Part shown: positions 1-8,185 of the stretch, piece after piece | Layout of the letters: each line of letters opens with the position of its first letter | Position numbering within the stretch: position 1 is the stretch's first letter | Origin: Clostridiales bacterium | Lineage (GTDB): Bacteria > Bacillota > Clostridia > Saccharofermentanales > Saccharofermentanaceae | NCBI GenBank assembly: GCA_017964005.1 | Contig: JAGCSR010000037.1 | Location: 1 to 39,025, forward strand | DNA length: 39,025 bases | Direction: 5' to 3' | Translations under genes and position numbers: made by a program | The notes under the pieces: generated by a model | The model's database searches: none | Told to the model about the DNA's origin: nothing | The model's input: the letters and a program-made list of their open reading frames with translations, nothing else

Positions 1-1612
1 ATATCTCACGGTTGGAGATACCTTTGACGCTGCGCTTAAGATAGCGGTTCGTAATGAAGTCCCGTGGCATCTCGACTTGATGAGTTGCCGCGATACGGTC
101 AACGACAGCTCTGAGTCTTGCAGGGTCTTCCTTGAGCTCTCTTATCCTCTTGTCGAGAAGTTCGGGATTGCTCCTGAATGTGCGGCTCTCAAGCTTCAGT
201 TCTTCGAGATTGCGGTCACCGTAAAGCTTTATGTATTCACATCTCTTCTCTTCGGAATCGTTTTCTTGGGCCATCTTGATCAGGGCCTTGACGGGCTTCA
301 TGCTCTCTATGTCGGTTATGCCGCTTATGAGAGTATTGACCGCGCCGTCGTCTAAGATATATTTCTTCTTGAGGCGCGACTTAAGAAGCCCCGTATAGAT
401 GAATGCGTACATGTCATTAAGAAGGGTTACATCCCAGCAGGACAACAGTTCTTCTTTGACCTTATCATACATGGCGATCAGTTCTTCAGCCGGCATGTCT
501 TCTCTGAAGTTACTGTAGAAATAGTTGTTTACTTCTGCGAACTTCTCATTGAGCTGCCGCATATGGCGGGGTGCGGACAAGAGTTCGTAAAGCGAATTGA
601 TATATGTTCCGATCCTGACAAAAGGATTGAGCTTAAGGTCTTGGGTATCATAGGTCTTGGTCTTGACGCCCAGCATCTCCTGCCAGACCGGGATGATCTT
701 CTTGGAGAACGGGAGGAACTTGATGACGGTGTACCAGTTGGAGATCTTGTAGTAGATCCTGCCGTTGGCATGCCCTGTCATGTTGGCAATAACATCTTCC
801 CTCTTGGCAAGTTCATTCTTATTCTTGAGGACGCGGTAGGAGAGCCCCCGGAACACGCCTGCATAGACCATGTCAACGAAAGATATGGTGAGCGGGAGCG
901 ATAAGTTCGGATAGCTCTCCACGATATTGCTGTTATCCAGGATCGTGGGATCTTCTGCATTGAGGGTCGTGATGTCCCTGGCCTGAAGGATATAGATATT
1001 GCCGTCTTTGACCGCGTATTCGATATCCAGAAGATCTCCTAAGACCTCCTTGATCCTCTCCGACAGTTCCGCAAGTTCTGCTGCTTTATCCTGAGTAAGG
1101 ATATCGTCTTTGCCTTCAAAGCAGAAGACCTTGTCGGTCTGGTTCCAATAGTATGTTACCGTATCCGTATCTCTAGTCTTGACACCCTGGGCGGCTCCCG
1201 GGCCTGCAACGATAACGGTCTCGTTCAGGATTCCTAACGGGTTGGCGGTAAAGATGACTCCGGATATATCCGCGTCCACCATCTCCTGGACCATTACGTC
1301 CATGGTGATGTCCTCTTTGGCAAGGTTCATTTTCGCGGCATACGATTCTATACTTGAAGAATCTACGGATGCGAATACGTTCTTTACCGCTGCGGGAATA
1401 TCTTCTTTGGCAACATTAAGATATGTCTTGAACTGCCCGGCAAAACTGGACCCTTCGGAGTCTTCTATATTGCCTGCACTTCTTACGGAGAACAGAGGGG
1501 CATCAGAGGGAAGCTTGATCTCATCTTCCGGGTCTGCGACGACGGTAAAGGGCGGGACGTTAAATCCCGCATCCGAAAGCTTTCTTAAGTTGTCTATCTT
1601 CTTTCCGTACAT
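1..1612 (-). CDS. ATP-grasp PEP-synthase-like enzyme, copy B (partial, cut by left edge)
   Basis: An open frame with an ATG at 1612 runs off the left edge without a stop (537 codons visible). It carries the N-terminal ATP-grasp domain of the PEP synthase/pyruvate phosphate dikinase family: FSVRSAGNIEDSEGSSFAGQ near residues 41-60, VMVQEMVDADISGVIFTANP near 106-125, and DIEYAVKDGNIYILQARDI closing the nucleotide site. The roughly 300 residues after that do not match a motif I recognise. The phospho-histidine swivel domain, if present, lies outside the window. The start is 3 bp after the UbiA stop with only a weak ribosome site, which suggests translational coupling as the sixth gene of the lipid operon. 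It is a divergent paralogue of the gene at 3996-6479. The substrate is unknown; calling it a true PEP synthase would be unjustified. Confidence 0.85.
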   Translation of the reverse strand, partial: MYGKKIDNLRKLSDAGFNVPPFTVVADPEDEIKLPSDAPLFSVRSAGNIEDSEGSSFAGQFKTYLNVAKEDIPAAVKNVFASVDSSSIESYAAKMNLAKEDITMDVMVQEMVDADISGVIFTANPLGILNETVIVAGPGAAQGVKTRDTDTVTYYWNQTDKVFCFEGKDDILTQDKAAELAELSERIKEVLGDLLDIEYAVKDGNIYILQARDITTLNAEDPTILDNSNIVESYPNLSLPLTISFVDMVYAGVFRGLSYRVLKNKNELAKREDVIANMTGHANGRIYYKISNWYTVIKFLPFSKKIIPVWQEMLGVKTKTYDTQDLKLNPFVRIGTYINSLYELLSAPRHMRQLNEKFAEVNNYFYSNFREDMPAEELIAMYDKVKEELLSCWDVTLLNDMYAFIYTGLLKSRLKKKYILDDGAVNTLISGITDIESMKPVKALIKMAQENDSEEKRCEYIKLYGDRNLEELKLESRTFRSNPELLDKRIRELKEDPARLRAVVDRIAATHQVEMPRDFITNRYLKRSVKGISNREI

Positions 1613-1615
1613 GTC

Positions 1616-2524
1616 TTACCAGGATATCCTGCCGAACAGGAGGAAGCACACGATGGTAAGGAGCATCGTGGACTCCTGAAGATAAGTGTATATCTCCACC
1701 TTGTTTACGATCGCGAATCTGTTGGGATCCTTCATGAACTGGATGAACTTCCAGGTCATCCAGGATACCAGGAGGAGCAAAACTCCCACCGAGATCTTAT
1801 TGAGATTCCATACGAGAATGAAGTTGGTGATGATGTCCATGATGGTAAGGATCAGGACAAAACGGGTGGATTTCCTGTAACCGAACAACTTGGAATAAGT
1901 GGTGTAATCGTTCTCGTCCTTGGGGGCCTTGATCTTGCGGGACACCTCCCAGATGAGAGCCGGGAAATAGAGTGTCCATAAAGCCATGATGTTGGTAAGC
2001 GTCACCCAGGGAAGATCGTACTTGATCAATGTGAACGCGATGATGTAAAGATTGATGAATGCCTGGACGGGGTTATGGGTTACGAGAGCCAGAGGAAGGC
2101 TCGGCTGGATCTTGGCTCTCTGGAAGAACCACTTGCTCATAAGATACCCGTAGATATATAAGATCACGAAGAAGATTATGGAGTCCCACATGAAGATGAT
2201 GTTGAGGGCCACGGTTATGACCTGCACGACAACGCAGGCGACCATCACATCTTTCTTCTTAACGCGTCCCGAAGGAAGGGGTCTGTCCGGGAACAGTTTC
2301 TTATCGGTCTCGAAGTCCTTGAGGTCATCTGCGATCCTCAGCCACAGGAGGAATGCGAACACGGTCCAGGCTCCCACGAATTCCTGAACGCCGATATGAA
2401 ATGTTGTAACACCCAGGTTCAAAAGGATGATGAAGTGAATCTCCAAAAAGACGATTATACCCAGGATCAGCCTTGGTATTATCGGGTATCTCTCCTTGAA
2501 ATAAATATGCAGACGCTTCAGCAT
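1616..2524 (-). CDS. UbiA-family membrane prenyltransferase
   Basis: A 302-residue polytopic membrane protein with about eight hydrophobic segments. The prenyl-diphosphate/Mg2+ motif of the UbiA superfamily is present as D66-D67-x2-D70-x3-D74 (ADDLKDFETD). The second cytoplasmic loop has SRKIKAPKDENDY near 195-207, with paired acidic residues D203 and D206. UbiA enzymes move an isoprenoid chain onto an acceptor: an aromatic ring, a haem, a sugar phosphate, or in archaea geranylgeranylglycerol phosphate. The acceptor cannot be read from sequence. AGGAG precedes the ATG by a few bases, and the start overlaps the psd stop, so the two are translationally coupled. Its place among CDP-lipid, PS and PE enzymes suggests a lipid acceptor, which is inference. 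Confidence 0.85.
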   Translation of the reverse strand: MLKRLHIYFKERYPIIPRLILGIIVFLEIHFIILLNLGVTTFHIGVQEFVGAWTVFAFLLWLRIADDLKDFETDKKLFPDRPLPSGRVKKKDVMVACVVVQVITVALNIIFMWDSIIFFVILYIYGYLMSKWFFQRAKIQPSLPLALVTHNPVQAFINLYIIAFTLIKYDLPWVTLTNIMALWTLYFPALIWEVSRKIKAPKDENDYTTYSKLFGYRKSTRFVLILTIMDIITNFILVWNLNKISVGVLLLLVSWMTWKFIQFMKDPNRFAIVNKVEIYTYLQESTMLLTIVCFLLFGRISW

Positions 2525-3363
2525 ATATCTCCTATCCTTTCACCGTACTTGACCTCAGTCTCTATCCCTTTGGCCGACTCTTCCATTATATCATCATCTA
2601 TCTTAATCCCCTTTGGAACGATCACGATTATGGTGGATCCTCCGGGTTCAAAATAACCCTTCTCTTCCCCCTTGGCAAAAGTCTTTTTGCCGTGATCAAC
2701 GATCTTGCCTACGAGGATCGCACCCACTTCAATGCAGCATATCTTACCGAATTCTTCCGTCTCCAGAAATGACACTTTCCTCGTGTTCTCTTTGTAGATC
2801 TTGTAGGCGGAAGACAGGGGGCTTACGGTATGAAGCTTCCCCTTGATATCGTACTGCTCCATAACCTTCCCTGCCGCAGGGAAACAATACCTGTGGCCGT
2901 CGTCTATACAGAGCCTGAATACGAGGACCGATCCTCCTTTGTATCCGCTCATGTCCCGGTTTGTTATCTCATTCAGGAAGTACTCCCTGCCCTTGACGTT
3001 TATCCTCGTGTCTTCGTCTGCAGGATACACCAGCAGCTTGGAGTCCGCAGGACTTATGAGTCCCTCTCCTATTGGCCGTGCGCCCTCCCTGAACTTACGG
3101 GTAAAGAAATCAGTAAAGGATGTGAATTCCCGGTCTTCATACTGGCTCATGTCGATGCCGTGGGCTTCGATGAATCCCGGGACCTTCTTCGCGGACCTTC
3201 GTGATGATTTGATCTTACCGTATATCACTGACGGAAGACGGGATATCGCAAGCCTTAAGAGTATCCTTCCGAAGGCATTGTTGTACATGAATTCGAGTTT
3301 GCGGGAACCGTACTGGACGGTCTCTTTATATTCATGTCTGTCCCGCTGATATACCTTGATCAT
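2518..3363 (-). CDS. psd: phosphatidylserine decarboxylase proenzyme
   Basis: 281 residues. Converts phosphatidylserine to phosphatidylethanolamine at the membrane using a pyruvoyl group made by self-cleavage. The cleavage motif is GGST at 241-244, with S243 the expected pyruvoyl precursor. The other members of the usual Asp-His-Ser set are visible as D107 in SPADSKL and H157 in DDGHRYCFP. FFTRKF near 86-91 is also typical of the family. Length is normal for the clostridial form. The gene starts 7 bp after the pssA stop and its end overlaps the ubiA start, so it sits inside a compact operon directly after the enzyme that makes its substrate. Confidence 0.93.
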   Translation of the reverse strand: MIKVYQRDRHEYKETVQYGSRKLEFMYNNAFGRILLRLAISRLPSVIYGKIKSSRRSAKKVPGFIEAHGIDMSQYEDREFTSFTDFFTRKFREGARPIGEGLISPADSKLLVYPADEDTRINVKGREYFLNEITNRDMSGYKGGSVLVFRLCIDDGHRYCFPAAGKVMEQYDIKGKLHTVSPLSSAYKIYKENTRKVSFLETEEFGKICCIEVGAILVGKIVDHGKKTFAKGEEKGYFEPGGSTIIVIVPKGIKIDDDIMEESAKGIETEVKYGERIGDIC

Positions 3364-3370
3364 GAAGCCC

Positions 3371-3979
3371 TCACAAGAAGATAATGAATACCGTGATGAG
3401 GACTATCGCCAGCACACCGAAGATAACATAAGCTATGCCCTTGGGCTTTACTATCTTAACCTTGACTACCTGAAGGACCGCGACTGCGGCTATGACTATC
3501 GCATAGATGACCGTGAATATATTGGGATCGAGGATAAGCGACAGAAGATAGAACAACGGGAATATCAGGGCACTGTATGTAACGGGCAGTCCCGTGTAAT
3601 ACCTGACCGGGCCTTCGGTATCCGCATCCACCGCGTTAAAATACGCAAGGCGCGCAGCTCCCGATATCGCGTAAACAATGTAGAGGATCACGAAAGGAAT
3701 TGCATTCAATCCCGATGCCGTGAAGATCGCAATGGGGAGCGCTATGAAGCTCACCGCGTCCACCACGGAATCGATCTCGACACCGAATTTCTTCTCTTCT
3801 TCATTCCTCTTTACCTTCCTTGCGACGGGCCCGTCGAACAGGTCGAATATCCCTGCCAGCATAAGGCAGATAAATGCATATGAGACTTTGTATCCTGCGA
3901 CTGCCAGGAAGATACCGGCAACTGCGCACGCAAGTCCCAGGTATGTCAATATAACCGATCTGTTCCATTTGCCTAACAT
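3371..3979 (-). CDS. pssA: CDP-diacylglycerol-serine O-phosphatidyltransferase
   Basis: 202 residues with several transmembrane helices. It carries the CDP-alcohol phosphatidyltransferase signature in the PssA form: DLFDGPVARK, then FGVEIDSVVD, giving D-x2-D-G-x2-A-R, then G-x3-D-x3-D. It joins serine to a CDP-activated lipid. I place the start at ATG 3979 (MLGKWNRS), after AGAGGT at a suitable distance and 16 bp after the upstream stop. The longer frame, opening at 4024, would overlap the previous gene by 29 bp. Psd follows at once, so PS and PE formation are paired. The lipid substrate could be ordinary CDP-diacylglycerol or the product of the CarS-like gene in the same operon. Confidence 0.9.
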   Translation of the reverse strand: MLGKWNRSVILTYLGLACAVAGIFLAVAGYKVSYAFICLMLAGIFDLFDGPVARKVKRNEEEKKFGVEIDSVVDAVSFIALPIAIFTASGLNAIPFVILYIVYAISGAARLAYFNAVDADTEGPVRYYTGLPVTYSALIFPLFYLLSLILDPNIFTVIYAIVIAAVAVLQVVKVKIVKPKGIAYVIFGVLAIVLITVFIIFL

Positions 3980-3995
3980 CCCAAGTACCTCTTTC

Positions 3996-6479
3996 TTACA
4001 GTATGCGGACCTTTCCCGTGGCACCGTCCATCTCTATTGTATCCCCGTCCTTTATCTTCGCCATCGCGTCCTTGCACGCGACTATAGCGGGGATCCCGTA
4101 TTCTCTCGATACGATTGCGGCATGGCATAAGATACCGCCGTATTCGGTGACGATGCCGGATAAGATCGCAAACTTCGGAGTCCATCCCGTATCGGTAAAT
4201 CTCGTGACCAGGATGTCTCCTTCCTTAAGCCTTCCGATCTCGGAGAAATCCTCTATGACCCTGGCGGTCCCCTTGAGCATTCCGTTGTTGGCACCGAGAC
4301 CCTGCAGGACATTCTTGTCCTCGGTATCTGACCTTACCGCATGGAAGTCGTGACCTATCTCGTTCTCGCTTATATAGTTCCTGTAGACATCGTAGTAGAT
4401 CCTGTTCTTACGGACCAGGTCCTTCAGGTCTTCTCCGCTCTTTTTGCCTTCGAGATGATCCCAGATATCGCCGACCTTGATGAACCATATATCGTCTTGT
4501 GAATCTATTACTCCTTCGCTTACAAGAGTGTCTGCAAGCCTTACGGTATAGATCCTGATCATGTAATAGAATCTTGTGGAGATGTCCCTGTATTCTTCGC
4601 GCCACCAGAGCATCTTACGCATCTTGGCAACCTTAGTCTCTATCTTCTTATACTTGCCGGAAGATACTTCCGGCTTGAGCTTTGCCATGATGGCATCGAA
4701 TTCTCTTTTGCCCCTCTCCTTATCCTCCGAAGGAGAGAAAGAATCATCCAGTGCCGTCATATCCCTGACCATTCCGATCACTGTGGAAGGTTCCTCCGAA
4801 TAACATGGATAGGATACGTCCAGTTCCTTATCCGAATGGTATCCGTAATCTTCTATGAGCTTCCTTACTTCCGGGATAAAGAACTTGTCTCCGTTAAGAT
4901 CTTCTTCTATCTCTCCTGCGCTCTTTTGCTGCCAATAGGAGAAGGCTTCCTTGTCAGATCTTATCTTCCTTGTTATGTCCCACATATCGTAGAAAGGAAG
5001 AAGATGGGATATGTTGTCGATATTTGCAAGGAGTGTAAGATAGTCGCTCTCGGACACATACTTTAAGAGACTGTCCTTATACATGGACTGGTGTATGGTG
5101 TTGATAAATATCTGCCAGAAATACGTGGTCTCGGAACGAAGGTAAGTGTCATGGGTAAGCTTTACAAAATCCTTTTTGACATCCGCGGTCTTCTCGTCGT
5201 AGGCCTTCTTGTATCCGTAGTAAAGATCCAGAAGTTCCTTCTTGTATCTGTCGGAATTCTCCGTGCGGTCCTTCAGGAGCGCCGCCTGCTTTTGAGCGAT
5301 CACCGCCATCCTCGCCAGGGTCTTGGGATTTGCACCCGTCACCTGTCCGTCGCCTTCGTAGTCTCCCACGATACCGTACTCGTTGTCGAACTCTCTTTCC
5401 CTGTAACCGATTATGCGGCTCATGGTCTTCTTAACGGCAGACAGATTCCAGTAGCACCTTCCGTAGTACATGTTACCCAGTTTTCGGGGCAGTTCATCGT
5501 CTCTTAATATCTTGGAATCCACGATGAACTTACGGAGGGAATATTCCCAGATATATTCATAGAGGCTCCACATGTAGGGCGTGCAGACGGATGCGGACAC
5601 GCCGCCGTCCTTAAAGTCCGCGGTGGTCCAGACATCTTTTATTCCCGAATAATTGAACTTGGTGATCTGCCTTGACTGCAGGATATATATGTTCCCGTCT
5701 TTGACCGCAAACTCGATGTCACAGGGGAAGCCGAAGGACTTGGCGACCTCCAGGAATACTTTGGCGGCCTCTGAGACTTTACCGGAAGATAAGAGCTTAT
5801 TGTCTTCCGCGATCCTTACCTGCCTGCCTTCATACCAGTCGTAGTAATAATCTTCGGGTTTGTTCCTTCCGGATACCGTATCTTCTCCAAGACCTTCGGC
5901 TACTTCTATCAGCATAACCTTGTCGTCGCCGGTTACGGGATCTGCGGTAAAACAGATACCGCTTAAGTCGGAATCCACCATCTCCTGAACTACAACAGAC
6001 ATCTTAAGGTCTGATGCATCAAGTCCGTTGTCCGCAAGGTAGCTCAGCACCGTCTCGGAGAAAGCCGATTTATAGCATTCGATTATCTTGTCCGGGATAT
6101 CTTCGGGGGCAACATTAAGGAATGTATCGTACTGCCCTGCAAAGGAAAACCCTTCAAGATCTTCCATGGTGCCGGAACTTCTTACGGCGTAGCGCTTATC
6201 TTTATCCAGTAACCCTCGGATATCCGATGCCGGTTCGATGCCGTCAAAAAGCGATCTTATATCCTTGGATACATCGGAGATGTTCTCTTTGGTAAGACCT
6301 TTTGTGGAGCCAATGATCTTATCTTCTATCTTGCCATTCCTGACAGTTATATCGTATTCATCCGAATCAAGTACGAATCCCCGGGGGACATTGAATCCCG
6401 CCTTCTTCATCTTATCTAAGTATGATCCCTTATTGCCGGCTTTAGCCGAAAAATCCTTGTTGCCTAACTCCGATATCAT
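3996..6479 (-). CDS. ATP-grasp/phospho-histidine enzyme, copy A, with rifampin-phosphotransferase-like domain order
   Basis: 827 residues from ATG 6479, chosen because GAGGATC lies upstream; the longer frame uses a TTG at 6497 with no good ribosome site. Domains in order: an ATP-grasp nucleotide domain (about 10-280, with YAVRSSGTMEDLEGFSFAGQ, VVQEMVDSDLSGICFTADPV and IEFAVKDGNIYILQSRQI), a long unassigned middle region, and a C-terminal swivel domain with EYGGILCHAAIVSREYGIPA, where H786 is the expected phospho-carrier. The protein ends about 41 residues after that His, so the PEP/pyruvate-binding barrel that follows it in true PEP synthase and PPDK is absent. ATP-grasp, substrate domain and terminal His is the order of rifampin phosphotransferase. 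I infer an ATP-dependent phosphotransferase for an unknown substrate, plausibly a lipid or prenol given the operon. Confidence 0.88.
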   Translation of the reverse strand: MISELGNKDFSAKAGNKGSYLDKMKKAGFNVPRGFVLDSDEYDITVRNGKIEDKIIGSTKGLTKENISDVSKDIRSLFDGIEPASDIRGLLDKDKRYAVRSSGTMEDLEGFSFAGQYDTFLNVAPEDIPDKIIECYKSAFSETVLSYLADNGLDASDLKMSVVVQEMVDSDLSGICFTADPVTGDDKVMLIEVAEGLGEDTVSGRNKPEDYYYDWYEGRQVRIAEDNKLLSSGKVSEAAKVFLEVAKSFGFPCDIEFAVKDGNIYILQSRQITKFNYSGIKDVWTTADFKDGGVSASVCTPYMWSLYEYIWEYSLRKFIVDSKILRDDELPRKLGNMYYGRCYWNLSAVKKTMSRIIGYREREFDNEYGIVGDYEGDGQVTGANPKTLARMAVIAQKQAALLKDRTENSDRYKKELLDLYYGYKKAYDEKTADVKKDFVKLTHDTYLRSETTYFWQIFINTIHQSMYKDSLLKYVSESDYLTLLANIDNISHLLPFYDMWDITRKIRSDKEAFSYWQQKSAGEIEEDLNGDKFFIPEVRKLIEDYGYHSDKELDVSYPCYSEEPSTVIGMVRDMTALDDSFSPSEDKERGKREFDAIMAKLKPEVSSGKYKKIETKVAKMRKMLWWREEYRDISTRFYYMIRIYTVRLADTLVSEGVIDSQDDIWFIKVGDIWDHLEGKKSGEDLKDLVRKNRIYYDVYRNYISENEIGHDFHAVRSDTEDKNVLQGLGANNGMLKGTARVIEDFSEIGRLKEGDILVTRFTDTGWTPKFAILSGIVTEYGGILCHAAIVSREYGIPAIVACKDAMAKIKDGDTIEMDGATGKVRIL

Positions 6480-6493
6480 CCTGTTGTTGATCC

Positions 6494-7123
6494 TCAAAAC
6501 ATATTTTTACGAAGCTTCATGAAATACAAGAGCATATTCAGAAGCAAATGGGTTGCAGCCCCGACGAGGACATACAACAAGTACAATAATATACCAAGAT
6601 CATAAAAAAACCATACGACCAGCGCCACGCCGAACACGGAGTCGGCCTGATCGAGGAATATGAAGAATATCTTCATAAACCCGGATATGGTCTTGCCGGG
6701 CTTGATATCAAACCTGCGCTTAAGGAAACTGTTGGGAAGCTCTGCCAGTGAATACCCAAGTCCCAAAAGCACTCCTATGATCAGATTGAACGCTATAGTA
6801 TTCTCATGGCCCATATAGAAATAATCCAGGCTCTCTATGTTCGCGGCACTGCAGATAAATCCCCACAAAACGGTGAAGACCGTGTTGAAGATCACATACC
6901 CTATAATGCCCTTCCAGGTCTTGTTGTCACCGAAGATCCTCCTGCCGTCGGTGAAGTTTTTGCCGAAGTCTACAGGCTTGGCCGCAAACTTCATTACGGG
7001 GAGTTTGACCCAGATCATGTTAAGGATCCCCGCCAATATAACGGGTGTCAGGGTCACGTACATATAGATTATGTTATTGATCAGAAACTCCGCCAAAGCC
7101 ATACCTCCAAAGGGTTGTAACAT
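6494..7123 (-). CDS. CDP-archaeol synthase (CarS)/CdsA-like CTP-dependent lipid cytidylyltransferase
   Basis: 209 residues from the upstream ATG, an integral membrane protein with five or six hydrophobic segments. GRRIFGDNKTWKG near 60-72 and LAELPNSFLKRRFDIKPGKT near 127-146 are hallmarks of the CarS branch of the CdsA superfamily, which activates a lipid phosphate with CTP. In archaea the substrate is an unsaturated archaetidic acid precursor; bacterial homologues are less understood. The start is uncertain: ATG 7123 would give a very short leader if the -10 box at 7138-7143 is right. An ATG at 7102 follows GGAGGT with no spacing, and a TTG at 7096 has ideal spacing. It is the first gene of the lipid operon. 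Confidence 0.82.
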   Translation of the reverse strand: MLQPFGGMALAEFLINNIIYMYVTLTPVILAGILNMIWVKLPVMKFAAKPVDFGKNFTDGRRIFGDNKTWKGIIGYVIFNTVFTVLWGFICSAANIESLDYFYMGHENTIAFNLIIGVLLGLGYSLAELPNSFLKRRFDIKPGKTISGFMKIFFIFLDQADSVFGVALVVWFFYDLGILLYLLYVLVGAATHLLLNMLLYFMKLRKNMF

Positions 7124-7137
7124 TGTTAACCTTGTTC

Positions 7138-7143
7138 ATTATA
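7138..7143 (-). promoter_or_regulatory. possible -10 box of the lipid operon
   Basis: The minus strand reads TATAAT here, upstream of the CarS-like gene. No convincing -35 box lies 16-18 bp upstream. It matters because it would put transcription start about 8 bp from ATG 7123, favouring a downstream start codon. Confidence 0.35.
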
Positions 7144-7213
7144 CATTAATATTTTATTTTTAATGGCGTGGTACAATAATCTAATCGAATCGAACATATA
7201 AGGAGGCTTCAAT

Positions 7214-8137
7214 ATGCATAAAGACCTGCTTAAGATAATACCTGTATCCATTGTGATCGCATCAGTGATGCTCACAGGGTGCGCTGCCCCCGTATCAGGT
7301 CCCACCACGACCACCGGGGCTCCTGCCACAGAATCGACAGCTGCAACCACCGAGGAAACATCCGATACGGAGACTTCGGCCACAACAACGACTGCTTCTC
7401 CCACCGAGGAAACCGAGACCACCAAGGCAGAGGAGACGATCGAGACATCGTCACAGGAGACCACAGCTGCACCCACTGAGACTTCCGCTGACGACGGCAT
7501 TATCCTGTCAGACGACTCTTCGGACTTCGTGCTTTTAAGTGAAGCAGTCCCCGACGCAATATTGGAGATCAGATACTATTCCACATATAACTTCGTCGGA
7601 GACCGGATCGACGGCTACGAGGAACCTCTGGCATTCCTTACCAAGGAATCCGCAGCTGCCCTCAAGGAAGCAAGCGACGAACTGGTATCCCGGGGCTACC
7701 GCCTCAAGATCTTCGATGCCTACCGTCCCCAGAAGGCCGTGACCCACTTCATGAACTGGGCGCTGGATCCCGAAGACACCCGCATGAAGGAATACTTCTA
7801 CCCGGAGCTCGATAAGGATACTCTCTTCCCTCAAGGCTATATCGCCGAGCACTCCGGCCACAGCCGCGGCAGCACCGTGGATCTTACTCTTTTCGATATG
7901 ACGACTGAGAAGGAAGTTGATATGGGCGGAACCTTCGATTACTTCGGAGAACTGTCACACCCGGACTACAAGAAGATCACCACGGAGCAGTACAACAACA
8001 GGATGCTCTTAAGGGATGTTATGCTGAAGCACGGCTTTAAGCCCCTGGACGAGGAATGGTGGCACTCCACGCTCGAGAACGAGCCCTTCCCCGACACTTA
8101 CTTCACATTCCCGGTCAACAGCGATTCAGTAAAATGA
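7214..8137 (+). CDS. VanX-like D-Ala-D-Ala dipeptidase lipoprotein (M15 family)
   Basis: 307 residues after a strong AAGGAGGC site. A lipoprotein signal ends in the lipobox LTGC with C23 as the lipid anchor. A low-complexity Thr/Ser/Glu linker (about 28-95) is followed by the catalytic domain. The family residues are all present: R171, SGHSRGSTVDL with zinc ligands H216 and D223, and EWWH with base E281 and ligand H284. These match the VanX residues R71, H116, D123, E181 and H184 with an offset of exactly 100. The enzyme would cleave D-Ala-D-Ala. Tethering outside the membrane points to wall recycling or trimming rather than cytoplasmic glycopeptide resistance, and no vanH, vanA or vanRS is nearby. 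Confidence 0.9.
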   Translation: MHKDLLKIIPVSIVIASVMLTGCAAPVSGPTTTTGAPATESTAATTEETSDTETSATTTTASPTEETETTKAEETIETSSQETTAAPTETSADDGIILSDDSSDFVLLSEAVPDAILEIRYYSTYNFVGDRIDGYEEPLAFLTKESAAALKEASDELVSRGYRLKIFDAYRPQKAVTHFMNWALDPEDTRMKEYFYPELDKDTLFPQGYIAEHSGHSRGSTVDLTLFDMTTEKEVDMGGTFDYFGELSHPDYKKITTEQYNNRMLLRDVMLKHGFKPLDEEWWHSTLENEPFPDTYFTFPVNSDSVK

Positions 8138-8167
8138 ACAAAAGCAGGCCCGAGAGCCTGCTTTTGT
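8138..8167. terminator. bidirectional intrinsic terminator between convergent genes
   Basis: ACAAAAGCAGGC (8138-8149) pairs perfectly with GCCTGCTTTTGT (8156-8167) around a six-base loop. It begins right after the dipeptidase stop and sits before the end of the convergent gene at 8186, with T-rich ends on both strands. Confidence 0.85.
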
Positions 8168-8185
8168 TTGTGAGTTGTAATCGGA

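Noticed and set aside
563..904. Open frames of 90-170 codons on the plus strand across 77-1679
   Set aside because: They are antisense to the partial ATP-grasp gene and the UbiA gene, lack ribosome sites and have no recognisable motif.
1..7123. Complete archaeal-type ether lipid pathway
   Set aside because: Only CarS-like and UbiA-like members are present; the glycerol-1-phosphate and first prenyl-transfer enzymes are not in the window, so the strong claim is not supported.
7126..7500. Minus-strand frame rich in Val and Ser opposite the dipeptidase gene
   Set aside because: It mirrors the repetitive Thr/Glu linker codons of the lipoprotein; low complexity and no independent support.
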